DNA of 64,000 bases from Niastella caeni (GCF_004834005.1 NZ_STFF01000013.1:62001-126000); one strand, 5' to 3'. Positions 34,630-44,255 are shown, counted from the stretch's first letter. Numbers and translations: made by a program. The notes: generated by a model not told the origin, from the sequence alone.

Positions 34630-35022
34630 ATGTTATTTACTTCCAAGGCCAGCATCCCTGCAGAAAGGACGGTAAGATGTAATAGTACTCCGCAGCGATT
34701 AGGAATCGATACACATCACTCATTTTCCAATAAGCCGGCGGATGGGTATAATGATTACTATGATAAAGTCACACGTTACGTAGACATCATTTCCGCAGAA
34801 GCAATGGCAATTGATCCGTAAGTGACCGCCCAACCTTATAAAGCTGTTGTGGATACAGATGAAACAAGTCCGCTTTGTTTTATTGATACAATTCCAGTCG
34901 TGCCAATATCCATGAGATTACGAAGAAGCTGGAAGGCCAGGTAATTTCAATTGTAGGTTTGGGCGGTACAGGTGCTTATTTATTGGACTTCATCGCCAAA
35001 TGCCCTGAAATTCCCATTTAAT
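34630..35022 (+). pseudogene. Broken DUF6791/ThiF E1-like adenylyltransferase
   Basis: Three pieces in order belong to one protein. The first frame (34630-34821) has HHSFSNKPADGYNDYYDKV and YVDIISAEAMAIDP, which I recognise as the DUF6791 module. After an in-frame TAA (34819-34821) it continues VTAQPYKAVVDTDETSPL. A one-base shift near the codons for FIDT then gives NSSRANIHEITKKLEGQ, followed by VISIVGLGGTGAYLLDFIAK, the nucleotide-binding loop of ThiF/E1 enzymes. It stops at 35022, with most of the E1 domain lost. Intact relatives act in bacterial ubiquitin-like conjugation operons. No partner genes (E2, JAB) are seen. Confidence 0.65.
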
Positions 35023-35283
35023 CTGACCGATCAGATATTATAATATACTATTTCAAAGTATATTGTATAACCAGTTCATTATTGAACCTGTTGAATTTTG
35101 CGATACTCACCTTGATGATTCAACAAATTGCAGCATTTACTGTTAACGGTGACTTTAGGAAGTTCCTTGTAATCGGTTCTTCTTAAGAGTTGTTATTATA
35201 GAAGACAGTGGTTATTTTCGCATCTGATGAAGACTCTGCCCATTCATCACCTTGTCATATTCTGTTTGAATTTACTCAAAACC

Positions 35284-35820
35284 ATGAACATACGAATTCA
35301 AGAAATATGGACAGACTTATACCAGGAACTGAAAAAATTCATTTCAGGTAAGGTTAAGGATATTGACACTACCGAAGATATTCTTCAAGACGTTTTCCTA
35401 AAGATTCAACTTAATATTCACACACTTACCGACTGCACTAAACTTACTTCCTGGGTTTATCAAATTACAAGAAACACAATTGCCGATCATTACCGTAAAA
35501 CAACAAATTTAGAAGTTCAGATTGACGGTTTTGACCTGGCAGAAAGAGATAACGAAGAGCCACTATATCATTCCTTAAATAATTGTATCAATCAGAAAAT
35601 AAATATGTTATCTGATAAATACAAGCAGGCTATACTACTTACATATTTGAAGGATTACTCTCAAATTGAATTAGCAAAAAAGCTGAATATATCTTATTCA
35701 GGAGCGAAAACGAGGGTACAACGAGGCCGAGAAAAGTTGAAAGACCTTATCTTGAATTGTCCAAATGTTGAAACAGACAGTAAGGGAAATCTTTCTGCAT
35801 ATGAGGCCCCAAAAGAATAA
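35284..35820 (+). CDS. SigZ-like ECF RNA polymerase sigma factor
   Basis: The product has 178 residues from MNIRIQEIWTDLYQELKKFI; an upstream in-frame ATG at 35227 would add 19 residues unlike the family. Region 2 contains DTTEDILQDVFLKIQLN and TSWVYQITRNTIADHYRK. Region 4 contains LSDKYKQAILLTYLKDYSQI and the HTH with LNISYSGAKTRVQRGREKL. The sequence resembles Bacillus SigZ. No anti-sigma gene is adjacent. It precedes the PhzF gene by 66 bp and may drive it. Confidence 0.85.
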   Translation: MNIRIQEIWTDLYQELKKFISGKVKDIDTTEDILQDVFLKIQLNIHTLTDCTKLTSWVYQITRNTIADHYRKTTNLEVQIDGFDLAERDNEEPLYHSLNNCINQKINMLSDKYKQAILLTYLKDYSQIELAKKLNISYSGAKTRVQRGREKLKDLILNCPNVETDSKGNLSAYEAPKE

Positions 35821-35886
35821 AAATGCGTCTTTTTTGTCTTCGCCACGTCCATAGAGTATAAATGTTTAACAAACTAAAAAGCAAGT

Positions 35887-36771
35887 ATGGACAATTCTAA
35901 AAAAATTGAAGTGCAGATCCTTAACGCCTTTGTTGATAATAATAAGGGCGGAAATCCGGCAGGGGTTGTTTTAAATGCGGATAATCTTACAAATGAACAG
36001 AAATTAAAAATTGCAACAAAAGTGGGGTTATCGGAAACCGCTTTTGTTGGAAAATCAGAAATTGCCGGCTTTAAACTTGATTTTTTTACTCCTACCCGTC
36101 AAATTGCTCATTGTGGACATGCGACAATAGCAACATTTTCATATTTATCACAGTCAGGCTTAATTAAAAACACGCTTTCTTCGAAAGAAACGATTGACGG
36201 AATAAGAGAAATTTTATTACAGGGAGATCTGGCATTTATGGAGCAAAAAGCACCTGAATATAGGAATGTTGACAAGCAGGAAGAGCAAATCTTAAAATCA
36301 TTAGGTCTAACAAAAAGTGATGTTCTAAAGGATGCTCCAATTTCACTAGTTAATACGGGAAATTCGTTTGTAATAGTTGCTGTTAAAAGTGCGGATATTT
36401 TAAAAAATATCAAACCCGATTACGTCTTAATATCACAAATAAGTGATGAGTTGAATTTAATCGGCTATTATGTTTTTTGTACGGAGACCAGTAGCCATTT
36501 AAGAGATGCAACTGCAAGAATGTTTGCACCCAGATATGGAATAGAGGAAGAAGCTGCAACAGGAATGGCAGCTGGACCACTTGCCTGCTATCTTTTTGAC
36601 ATATTGGGAATAGGAAAAGACCGGATGCTAATTGAACAGGGTTGGTTTATGGCGCAACCATCGCCAAGTTTAATTATTGTGGACTTATCGCAGCTCAACG
36701 GAAAAATAACAAAAATTATGGTAGGGGGGAAAGGGATATTAATGACATCTTTGTCTGTAGAAATAGCCTGA
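35887..36771 (+). CDS. PhzF-family isomerase/epimerase-like protein
   Basis: The 294-residue product has the PhzF fold of two hot-dog-like halves. Key phrases are GGNPAGVVLN (21-30), the catalytic Glu50 in GLSETAFV, TPTRQIAHCGHATIATF, and the C-terminal half-site EEEAATGMAAGPLACYL. PhzF isomerises a dihydro-anthranilate intermediate in phenazine synthesis, but most family members have other unknown substrates. No other phenazine genes are here. The gene is AT-rich, and its stop lies only 13 bp before a 66-bp boundary repeat, so it is the last gene of its module. Confidence 0.88.
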   Translation: MDNSKKIEVQILNAFVDNNKGGNPAGVVLNADNLTNEQKLKIATKVGLSETAFVGKSEIAGFKLDFFTPTRQIAHCGHATIATFSYLSQSGLIKNTLSSKETIDGIREILLQGDLAFMEQKAPEYRNVDKQEEQILKSLGLTKSDVLKDAPISLVNTGNSFVIVAVKSADILKNIKPDYVLISQISDELNLIGYYVFCTETSSHLRDATARMFAPRYGIEEEAATGMAAGPLACYLFDILGIGKDRMLIEQGWFMAQPSPSLIIVDLSQLNGKITKIMVGGKGILMTSLSVEIA

Positions 36772-36783
36772 CCGGAATTAATT

Positions 36784-36849
36784 GTTTTACAGCATATATA
36801 CATTTAAGGAATCCTCTCAATTGGTTCGACAATTTGCCGGCGGACTCCA
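36784..36849 (+). repeat. 66-bp boundary repeat, copy 1
   Basis: It begins GTTTTACAG and ends GCCGGCGGACTCCA. The middle holds AATTG-GTTCGA-CAATT, an inverted repeat around a T-loop-like core. It matches copies at 44341, 46843 and 48725 over the full 66 bp without gaps. The last five bases start a 45-bp exact copy of the tmRNA 3' end and terminator. Confidence 0.85.
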
Positions 36850-36858
36850 CGAAATTGT

Positions 36859-36883
36859 AAAACCCGCTCCTGTAGCGGGTTTT
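36859..36883 (+). terminator. Duplicate of the tmRNA terminator
   Basis: This is an exact copy of the hairpin at 31392-31416, in the same position relative to CTCCA. It now ends transcripts coming from the PhzF side. Confidence 0.85.
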
Positions 36884-36988
36884 GTGTTTAATGCAATCAA
36901 ATTGTTCTTTCGAAGATGCTTAATGTGTTTAGAGTGAACTGTTTACTGGTTCGAATCCACCAGAAATAAGTAGGTCAAAGCGTTTGTC

Positions 36989-37948
36989 TTACTGTACAAT
37001 CACACGCTGATTAATATTCCTGTCACTTAAAAGTCTTAATACATAAACCCCCGGTTTCAGATCATTTACCTGTTGCGGACTTTGGCCCGTAATCGTAAAT
37101 GATTTCACCAGCCTTCCGCCCATATCAAATACCTGTATCACATCTTTTTCGACACCTGTAAGGCTTACGGAAAAATTATTGATGGCAGGCACCGGCCAGG
37201 CTTTTAAGTGAATGTTTTTATTCGCTTCTCCTGCAACCCATCTGATAACAGAATACGTATACCGGCCATCGATATCCTGTTGCTTCAACCGGTAATAAGT
37301 GCGGCCCGCAAAATTGTTGGCATCTGTGAATGCGTATTCATTTGGAAAAATGCTGGTACCATTAAGCGCTTTTGTGTTTTCAAAAGCAACCATAGCAAAA
37401 CCGGTATCAGTATCCTTTTTTCGTTCAACGAAAAAACCTTTGTTGTTGATCTCCTGAACAGTTTTCCAGTTAAGCCGGACCTCGTTGCTGTTTATGCGGC
37501 TGGCCGTAAAATCAAGGCCCGTTACCGGTAATGCAATTGAATTATAAGGTTGCAAAATACCCTGTGTAAGTAAAGTGCTTTGTTGCTGCAAACTGATACT
37601 GGCAACCTCGCCAACCGTATACTCAAGCATAATGCTGCCATTCAAAAAGGTACCACCGCCATTATCGATCCCTGCAAATCCGCCTGTTGTTTGCACATTG
37701 CCCACCGTAGGAATAGTTGTTGTTGTGCCTGCATCGGGTTGTAAAAAATCGGGTGTATACATGATGGCAGTACTGTTTACAGCCTCTGCCACAAGGCCGC
37801 CTATTGCATCTTCGAGTAACAACCCACCGGCGCTGCGGCTTTGCCCTGCATTATTGGTGGTTTGCGGAGTTAATTGTTGCGCTGATGCGGCGCCGTAAAC
37901 CAGCAACAACAGAACCACGGTTTTTAATTTCATTACTGCCATCATCAT
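36989..37948 (-). CDS. Exported protein with T9SS type A sorting tail
   Basis: The 319-residue product has a signal peptide ending near ASAQQ (residue 24). A middle domain with LDFTASRINSNEVRLNWKTV and EINNKGFFVERKKD is the fibronectin-like unit common in Bacteroidota surface proteins. The last 75 residues form a Por secretion sorting domain (HLKAWPVPAINNFSVSL, GGRLVKSFTI, LKPGVYVLRL). It should be exported through the type IX system and attached to the surface. It lies 41 bp downstream of another secreted-protein gene on the same strand, so both are likely co-expressed. Confidence 0.8.
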   Translation of the reverse strand: MMMAVMKLKTVVLLLLVYGAASAQQLTPQTTNNAGQSRSAGGLLLEDAIGGLVAEAVNSTAIMYTPDFLQPDAGTTTTIPTVGNVQTTGGFAGIDNGGGTFLNGSIMLEYTVGEVASISLQQQSTLLTQGILQPYNSIALPVTGLDFTASRINSNEVRLNWKTVQEINNKGFFVERKKDTDTGFAMVAFENTKALNGTSIFPNEYAFTDANNFAGRTYYRLKQQDIDGRYTYSVIRWVAGEANKNIHLKAWPVPAINNFSVSLTGVEKDVIQVFDMGGRLVKSFTITGQSPQQVNDLKPGVYVLRLLSDRNINQRVIVQ

Positions 37949-37989
37949 ATAAGAAGCTTGTGTGTTTAATAATATTAATTAACGGCAAT

Positions 37990-38922
37990 TTAAAATACGA
38001 CCTGTATATAACCGCTGTAGTAGTCATTACTGTTGAGTGTAACAGCCGTATTATTGCGTATGCAGGCGCCGACCTTTAAAGCACCTGTCCCAGGTACAAC
38101 GGCTCCACTGAAACTAAATGTTCTACGGGTTGCATCTACTGGTGCTTCCGCGAAATTAGTAGGGTTAAATGATTGGACCGGACCGCCACTGAATTGATAG
38201 CAGGCACAGAACGATACATTTGGCGCGGTTCCATTTGTAGAGGCCAACACTCCACTAAAATTGCCGATAAGCGTTTGGCCTGTTATTGTTGTAGTAACAT
38301 TTTGGGGTGTACCCACAAATACCCAATTAGTGCCTGAGGGAGCTACTTGGGGTAACTGTCCGGCAAATTTAATTATCGGAGTAGTGGTTGTTGTTATTAT
38401 TGTTGAAGGCTGCCATGAACTTGTGCCTGAGTTCCAGGTTAACACCTGTCCATTGGTTGGTGTTGTAAGAGAATCTACAGCCCGGCCGCCTATTTTAGTA
38501 CTGTTAACAGCTTTATCAGCAGCTAATGCAAAAGGCACCGATACTAATTGCTGGCTGCCCATATCGGTAAAAACACCGCTATTATTTACATCCAACTCTA
38601 CTTTTATAGAGCGTGTTTTGCTGCCGTCTGTCCATTCTGTATTATTAATATTGCCATAAGTAGTGGTAGCGCCGGACGATCCTATCTGCACATTAAACAA
38701 ACCGAGGGCATTTGTAGTAACGGTTCGGGTTTCGCTGTAAAAAGTAACAGCACTCGTTGCATCTGTCGCATTCAGGCTTATGCGTACTTTAATGCTTTGA
38801 TTAACCAGTGCCTGCCCGCTGCTGTTGCGTGCCACTGCCTGATAGTTTATTAACTGAGGGGTTTGTGCTGTTGCCATTGTTGTTACAAACAATACAATCA
38901 AAAGAAGGTGTAATTTTTTCAT
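37990..38922 (-). CDS. Exported hypothetical protein, tail-fibre-like N-domain
   Basis: Started at MKKLHLLLIVLFVTTMATAQ, the product has 310 residues; an upstream extension lacks a signal. The mature N-terminus (QLINYQAVARNSSGQALVNQ, then KVRISL) is a domain I recall from many large secreted Bacteroidota proteins. A segment with VPFALAADKA follows, and a C-terminal beta-rich domain of unknown type. No sorting tail is seen. It is the upstream member of a pair with the T9SS protein and could be its partner. Confidence 0.65.
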   Translation of the reverse strand: MKKLHLLLIVLFVTTMATAQTPQLINYQAVARNSSGQALVNQSIKVRISLNATDATSAVTFYSETRTVTTNALGLFNVQIGSSGATTTYGNINNTEWTDGSKTRSIKVELDVNNSGVFTDMGSQQLVSVPFALAADKAVNSTKIGGRAVDSLTTPTNGQVLTWNSGTSSWQPSTIITTTTTPIIKFAGQLPQVAPSGTNWVFVGTPQNVTTTITGQTLIGNFSGVLASTNGTAPNVSFCACYQFSGGPVQSFNPTNFAEAPVDATRRTFSFSGAVVPGTGALKVGACIRNNTAVTLNSNDYYSGYIQVVF

Positions 38923-39157
38923 TTCAATTTTTTTTTGATGATGCAAAGATTGCCTTCTCTGAAAAAGCATACAAACGGAGTTCAGTCATCAAACTATTCC
39001 ATGCCCCCAAACGTATAAACAGCGCGGCGAAGTGTTTTGAAAAAACACCACAATTCTTCCCTTTTCACTTTAACCTGTCAAATATCCGTTTCAGTTGGTT
39101 ACATTTTATCTGGTAAAATGCGCGATGCAGTTTTGCAGTCAAATAAAATAATCGAAC

Positions 39158-39919
39158 ATGAGCATTAAAAATTTGAAAACAGTTATTACAGGTCTTGTAA
39201 TGCTGTCGATAGTAACATCGTGCAAAAAAGATCACTCAACACCATCTGTTACTGAAAAAAGAGTTTCAAAGCTGATGGATGGGAGTACTACTGTTTTTGC
39301 GTTTACATATAATGCCGATGGCAGGCTGAATACTTCGTACCAGGAAGTGCAGAAGTACAAAGCCATTTTTGATTACAGTAATCAGTCTTTTGCAATAAAA
39401 TGGTATTCAAATGACATTTTGGAAACTGAAGCCAAAAATGCGGTTATAAAAAATGACAGGTTGCAGTCCCTGTTTTACCAGGAATACAACAATGGCAGTC
39501 CCTCATACAATTATACTTTCCATTTTGCCTATAACTCCGATAGCACTCTTGCCAAATATTATTACGATGATAATGTTTACGTGTTTGAATATAGTGGCGG
39601 CAATTTTTCAAAGGTAACGCACAGCGATAATGGTAGTATTAAGGATATAAATACTTATGAATTCTATACCAACAAGCCCAATAAATTCAATATGCCAATC
39701 CAGGAATTTTTTACGGAATTCCCTGTGCTGGCAAAAAATTTATTGGGTAAGCAAAATGCAAATCTTATGAAAAAGAAAACAAGAGTAGCAGGCGCGAATA
39801 CGTATACCTTGACATTTACCTATCAATTGGATGCTGATGGTTATGTTACCCAATATACCCAGGTATATCAAAAGAACAGTGAAGCCCCTGTTACAACCAC
39901 TATAGATGTTGTATATTAA
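39158..39919 (+). CDS. Hypothetical surface lipoprotein
   Basis: The 253-residue product has a lipoprotein signal with cysteine in LSIVTSC (residue 22) followed by KKDHS. The mature part is a series of beta strands typed by FAFTYNADGRLN, FHFAYNSDS and VYVFEYSGG, like the YD-type secreted proteins of this phylum. The function is unknown. It is transcribed divergently from the secreted-protein pair. Confidence 0.65.
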   Translation: MSIKNLKTVITGLVMLSIVTSCKKDHSTPSVTEKRVSKLMDGSTTVFAFTYNADGRLNTSYQEVQKYKAIFDYSNQSFAIKWYSNDILETEAKNAVIKNDRLQSLFYQEYNNGSPSYNYTFHFAYNSDSTLAKYYYDDNVYVFEYSGGNFSKVTHSDNGSIKDINTYEFYTNKPNKFNMPIQEFFTEFPVLAKNLLGKQNANLMKKKTRVAGANTYTLTFTYQLDADGYVTQYTQVYQKNSEAPVTTTIDVVY

Positions 39920-40070
39920 TGGTACATATGGCCCCGGTTTAACCTGCCGGGGCCGCATTTCAATGCCATTTTCATACGGTTTAAGGTCATTTTTATTCCT
40001 GTAGCTATCTTTTCATAGCACCTTATTGTATTCATTCGTATTTTGGCAAATTATCGACATCATTAAAATA

Positions 40071-43058
40071 ATGAAGAACTATTGCCGCCTGCTTTGGGGA
40101 TGGATATGGGTGTTCTTAAGTTTGGGTGCTTATTCTCAAACAGGCAATATCTTCTTTCATGATATAGCTGTAAGAACCGGTTTGAACGACGGTAATGTAA
40201 CTTCCATTACCCAGGATAAATACGGATATATCTGGATTGCCACACAGGGTGGTCTCAATCGCTTCAACGGCACTACTATTGAACGATTTACCCATAAACA
40301 TGGCGACAGTACATCGGCGCCGGCCAGTATTCCTTATTCAATTACCAGCGGGCCCGATGGTCGCCTGTGGTTTGGCTGCGACAACGGACTATATGAATTT
40401 GATTTTTCGACCAATAAATTTAAAAGGCATCCCCTGTTGCAGAATTGGTATATAGCGAAAGTAGTTGCCTCATACGATCAGTTATTCCTGATATGCAATG
40501 GTAGTTTGTACGGGTACAATACAATGCAACAACAACTGACCGATCTCAAAGCCAAAAATACTGTGATCAAACAATACCCCAATTATTCATTATTTCTAAA
40601 CGGTGATATGCTATATATAGGAAGCAGAGGCGGGTATACAATATATAACATTGAAACCAAACAGGCTGTGTTTAAACCCGTTTCTGTATTGAATCAACTA
40701 GCCGTGAACCGCATTATGGCCGACAAATCGGGTTATGTATGGCTAAGTAATTTTTCGCATTTTAAATTAGTCAGGTTTCATACCGATGACGGGCAGGCCG
40801 AGATCATATCTGATCACCCTGCTATAAAAACATTGAACAAAACAACTTCTTATAACGATCTTATTTGCGATTCAAAAAATAATACCTGGATAACAACCAA
40901 TGTTTCGGGTTTGCTTCAGTATTCACCGGCAACCCGGCAGGTGAATCATTATCTTAACTATAAGATCAAGGATTCGTATAGTGCCGACTACATTCTGAAT
41001 TGCATATTTTCAGATGCCGGTGAACGGTTATGGATCGGAAAAATAGGAGGGTGCAGTTTTTTTTACCCGGATAAAAACCTATTTTCGACATTACTTCCCT
41101 TTCCCAAAAACGAAAGAATTCAGGCAAGCCGTATTGTAAGGCAGGACCAACATGGGAATTTCTGGTTCTCCACCGGGATCGGTATCTCATGCTATGATCC
41201 CATTAAGAATACTTACAGCGTATGGAGAAATGAACCCAATAAGAACAATGTCATTTATAATAATTCGGTTCGCGGACTTGAAATTGGCAGTGATGGCAGA
41301 ATATGGATTGCCAGCGCCGGCGGTGTGAACTGCTATGATCCGAAAAACAAAAAGATGACGTTTTATGATGAGAAAGATTCCATTCCAAAGGTGTTCTATT
41401 TTACAGCCAACAAGGATCGTAAAGGACGCATATGGTTTGGCACCAACCGGTACGACGGCTTATATTATTACAGCGAAAGCGCCAATCAATTTTACAGTGT
41501 ACGGCACCACCCGCTGCTCAAAAAATTCATAGGCTATCCGGTACGGATCGTTTATGAAGACAGCAAAGATCGCATATGGGTTGGTTATGGCAATGGACTG
41601 GCAATGGCAGATGAAAAAAACGGCGTATGCAAATTCTGGGATAATAACGACAGTAGCCGCAATACGATCATTGGCAATATGGTCATCGATATTAAAGAAG
41701 ATAAGAAAGGTATTGTTTGGGTAAGCACTTTCAACGGCGTAACGGGTATCGATCTTGAGAAAGACCAATACCATTGGATAGATGAAAGCAAAGGATTAAA
41801 AACCAATATTACTTCTTCGCTGGCTGTTGATACTGCCAACCGTTTATGGATCGGCTCTGCCGCCGGCTTGTATATGATGGATGAAAAAAGAAATAACCTT
41901 TATTATTTCGACGAAAGTTCAGGGCTTGCGGGTGCTGAATTTACAGAACACGCAGGGTATCAGAAAGATGATATTATAATAATGCCCACTACAAAAGGTT
42001 TCATTCAATTCAGGGCTTCTGAATTCAAAAAGGTAGAGAGTAAGATCCCTTTTTATATAGCATCTGTTGAAATAAGGTCTGGAAAGAAATGGGTCGACAA
42101 GGGCAGTGACAATCACCTGCAACTGAATGCCGGTGAAAACTCGTTCACCTTATACCTCGAAGCGCTAAATTACAACAGCCCGTCGCACACGTGGTTTGCC
42201 TATAAACTATCAGGCTTTGAAAAAGAATGGCATTTTACAAAAAATGCGAGGGTAGTTTATACGAACATACCCGGCGGTAACTATACCTTTCATTACAAAG
42301 CGGCGATGCGCAACGAATTTGAGCATGTCAATGAAAAGCAATTAATAATTTCCATTAAAAAATACTTCTACGAAATGCTTTGGTTTTGGGCGCTGATAAC
42401 CGTTTCCGTTGCTGTTGCACTGTATGTGCTTTATCGTAACAGAATGAACAAACAGCGGCATATTCTGCTTTTGGAAACAAAGGCCGAAACGCTGGAAAAA
42501 GAAAAGACCCTGGTGCAGTACGAAAGTTTAAAACAACAACTAAACCCCCATTTTTTATTCAACTCATTAACCTCCCTGCGCAGTTTAATAAAATCCGATA
42601 CAAAACAGGCTACAGGTTTCCTCGATGGACTGAGTAAGGTATATCGTTACGTATTGAAAAGCGGGGAGCAGGAACTGGTGACATTACAATCTGAACTGGA
42701 GTTTGTTAGGGTATTTATTGAATTGCAAAAAACACGATTCGGGGAAGGACTTCGTGCAAATATTACAATTGATGAGGATAGCCCTGGAAGGTATATTGCA
42801 CCGGTGAGTTTACAGAACCTTGTTGAAAATGCGATTAAGCATAATACAACCGATAAAGACAGTCCGCTGGTAATAGACATTTATACCGATGCCGGTTATA
42901 TCGCTGTAAGAAATAACCTGCAAAAGTATCATATTGTGGAAACCAGCAACAAAAAGGGGCTTGCCGGTTTAAAAACGTTGTATAAATATTATACAAGCAA
43001 ACCGATAGAAATAACAAGTGATGAAAACTATTTCATTGTAAAAATTCCATTGTTGTAA
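40071..43058 (+). CDS. LytS-type sensor kinase with two-component propeller
   Basis: Started at the second Met (MKNYCRLLWGWIWVFLSLGA), the product has 995 residues with a signal peptide. Residues about 25-640 are reg_prop beta-propeller repeats (DKYGYIWIATQGGLNRFNG, DGRLWFGCDNGLYEFD and many more). A Y_Y_Y domain follows (about 665-750: YKLSGFEKEWHFT, NIPGGNYTFHYKA). One membrane segment (MLWFWALITVSVAVALYVLY) leads to a coiled coil and a His_kinase domain with QLNPHFLFNSL and LVENAIKHN. The gene overlaps no neighbour but ends 2 bp before its LytTR response regulator. The periplasmic ligand is unknown. Confidence 0.9.
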   Translation: MKNYCRLLWGWIWVFLSLGAYSQTGNIFFHDIAVRTGLNDGNVTSITQDKYGYIWIATQGGLNRFNGTTIERFTHKHGDSTSAPASIPYSITSGPDGRLWFGCDNGLYEFDFSTNKFKRHPLLQNWYIAKVVASYDQLFLICNGSLYGYNTMQQQLTDLKAKNTVIKQYPNYSLFLNGDMLYIGSRGGYTIYNIETKQAVFKPVSVLNQLAVNRIMADKSGYVWLSNFSHFKLVRFHTDDGQAEIISDHPAIKTLNKTTSYNDLICDSKNNTWITTNVSGLLQYSPATRQVNHYLNYKIKDSYSADYILNCIFSDAGERLWIGKIGGCSFFYPDKNLFSTLLPFPKNERIQASRIVRQDQHGNFWFSTGIGISCYDPIKNTYSVWRNEPNKNNVIYNNSVRGLEIGSDGRIWIASAGGVNCYDPKNKKMTFYDEKDSIPKVFYFTANKDRKGRIWFGTNRYDGLYYYSESANQFYSVRHHPLLKKFIGYPVRIVYEDSKDRIWVGYGNGLAMADEKNGVCKFWDNNDSSRNTIIGNMVIDIKEDKKGIVWVSTFNGVTGIDLEKDQYHWIDESKGLKTNITSSLAVDTANRLWIGSAAGLYMMDEKRNNLYYFDESSGLAGAEFTEHAGYQKDDIIIMPTTKGFIQFRASEFKKVESKIPFYIASVEIRSGKKWVDKGSDNHLQLNAGENSFTLYLEALNYNSPSHTWFAYKLSGFEKEWHFTKNARVVYTNIPGGNYTFHYKAAMRNEFEHVNEKQLIISIKKYFYEMLWFWALITVSVAVALYVLYRNRMNKQRHILLLETKAETLEKEKTLVQYESLKQQLNPHFLFNSLTSLRSLIKSDTKQATGFLDGLSKVYRYVLKSGEQELVTLQSELEFVRVFIELQKTRFGEGLRANITIDEDSPGRYIAPVSLQNLVENAIKHNTTDKDSPLVIDIYTDAGYIAVRNNLQKYHIVETSNKKGLAGLKTLYKYYTSKPIEITSDENYFIVKIPLL

Positions 43059-43060
43059 AC

Positions 43061-43831
43061 ATGAAAGCATTAATAATCGAAGATGAACAATTGATTGCAG
43101 CCGAAATGCGGGAAACGATTGCCGGTGTTGCGCCTGATATAGAAGTGCTGGATATCATTCCCAGCCTGAAAGCCGCCCGTAAATGGTTCATGAATAACAA
43201 CGAGCCCGATATACTGTTTATGGACATAAAGCTAAGTGATGGCCTTAGTTTTGAATTATTTGATCAGTTTCAGTTTCAGTGCCCCATCATATTTTGTACT
43301 GCATATGAGGAATACGCTATCAGGGCATTTAAAGTAAACGGTGTAGATTACCTGTTAAAACCGGTTCAGGAGGACGATCTGCAAAAGGCCATCGGCAAAG
43401 CGCGTAACTTGCGGTCAGGTAACTTTGCTGAATCGGTGGACATGCAGTATCTGATGAATTTTTTCAGCAATCCGGGCGCACGTAAACAGCAATATAAAGA
43501 ACGCTTTATTATCAATACCAATAACAAGTGGACGCCTGTTGAAACCAGCAACATCGCCGTGTTTTTAAAAGATAACCTTAATTACATATACACATTCAGC
43601 GGAGAAAAACATATCTACGACTATTCAGCACTCGATGAGATCGAGGAAGTACTCGATCCGCAGCTATTTTTTCGGGCCAACCGGCAGGCGATCATTCACA
43701 TCAACGCCATTCAATCTGTTAAACCATTCGGCAACCAAAAATTGATGATACAGGTAAAGCCGCCTTTGAAACTCGAAATCGATGTTAGCCGTGAAAAAGC
43801 ACCTTTATTGAGGAAATGGATGGATAGATAA
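43061..43831 (+). CDS. LytTR-family response regulator
   Basis: The 256-residue product has a receiver domain with acidic pair IIEDEQ, phospho-acceptor Asp55 (ILFMDIKLSDG), ATP-face Thr in FCTAYEEYAI and Lys in YLLKPV. A LytTR DNA-binding domain occupies about 145-255 (ERFIINTNNKWTPV..., LDPQLFFRANRQAIIHINAI). The 2-bp gap behind the kinase gene marks a cognate pair. The globin gene starts 22 bp later and is the most likely operon member and possible target. Confidence 0.93.
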   Translation: MKALIIEDEQLIAAEMRETIAGVAPDIEVLDIIPSLKAARKWFMNNNEPDILFMDIKLSDGLSFELFDQFQFQCPIIFCTAYEEYAIRAFKVNGVDYLLKPVQEDDLQKAIGKARNLRSGNFAESVDMQYLMNFFSNPGARKQQYKERFIINTNNKWTPVETSNIAVFLKDNLNYIYTFSGEKHIYDYSALDEIEEVLDPQLFFRANRQAIIHINAIQSVKPFGNQKLMIQVKPPLKLEIDVSREKAPLLRKWMDR

Positions 43832-43853
43832 TTACAACTACACTAACAATACC

Positions 43854-44255
43854 ATGACCCAAACACAAATACAATTAATAAAAAAAAGCTGGCGGCTTTT
43901 TCAGCAAATTAAGCCAGAGATCGTTGGCGACGTGTTTTACAGCAAACTATTCGCCATTCACCCGCCCCTGCGGAAAATGTTTGGCGCCGATATGAATACC
44001 CAGTACAAAAAGCTGATGGATATGCTGAGCATGATAGTTGCCAGGCTCGATAGCCTCGACGTTATTTCAACAGAAATTCATGAAATGGCTGTTCGCCATG
44101 TTAAATACGGAGCTACACCTGCCCATTATAAAATGGTAGGAACTGCCTTGTTATGGACGCTGGAACATGGCCTCGGAAGCGACTGGAGCCCTGAATTAAA
44201 AGAGGCCTGGGAAGAATGTTATAGAAAGCTTTCCGACGCAATGTTGAAATTATAA
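43854..44255 (+). CDS. Single-domain globin (bacterial haemoglobin-like)
   Basis: The 133-residue product is a full-length single-domain globin. Visible haem-pocket residues are Phe43 at CD1 (RKMFG), a Gln near E7 (Gln50) and the proximal His82 (AVRHVKYG). It resembles Vitreoscilla-type haemoglobin and the globin part of flavohaemoglobin, without a reductase domain. Likely roles are oxygen binding or nitric-oxide handling. It follows a sensor kinase/LytTR pair after 22 bp, so its expression is probably under that system. A boundary repeat begins 86 bp after its stop. Confidence 0.88.
   Translation: MTQTQIQLIKKSWRLFQQIKPEIVGDVFYSKLFAIHPPLRKMFGADMNTQYKKLMDMLSMIVARLDSLDVISTEIHEMAVRHVKYGATPAHYKMVGTALLWTLEHGLGSDWSPELKEAWEECYRKLSDAMLKL

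Noticed and set aside
35227..35283. Upstream start for the SigZ-like gene
   Set aside because: The extra 19 residues are hydrophobic and unlike the family; MNIRIQEIW matches the usual start.
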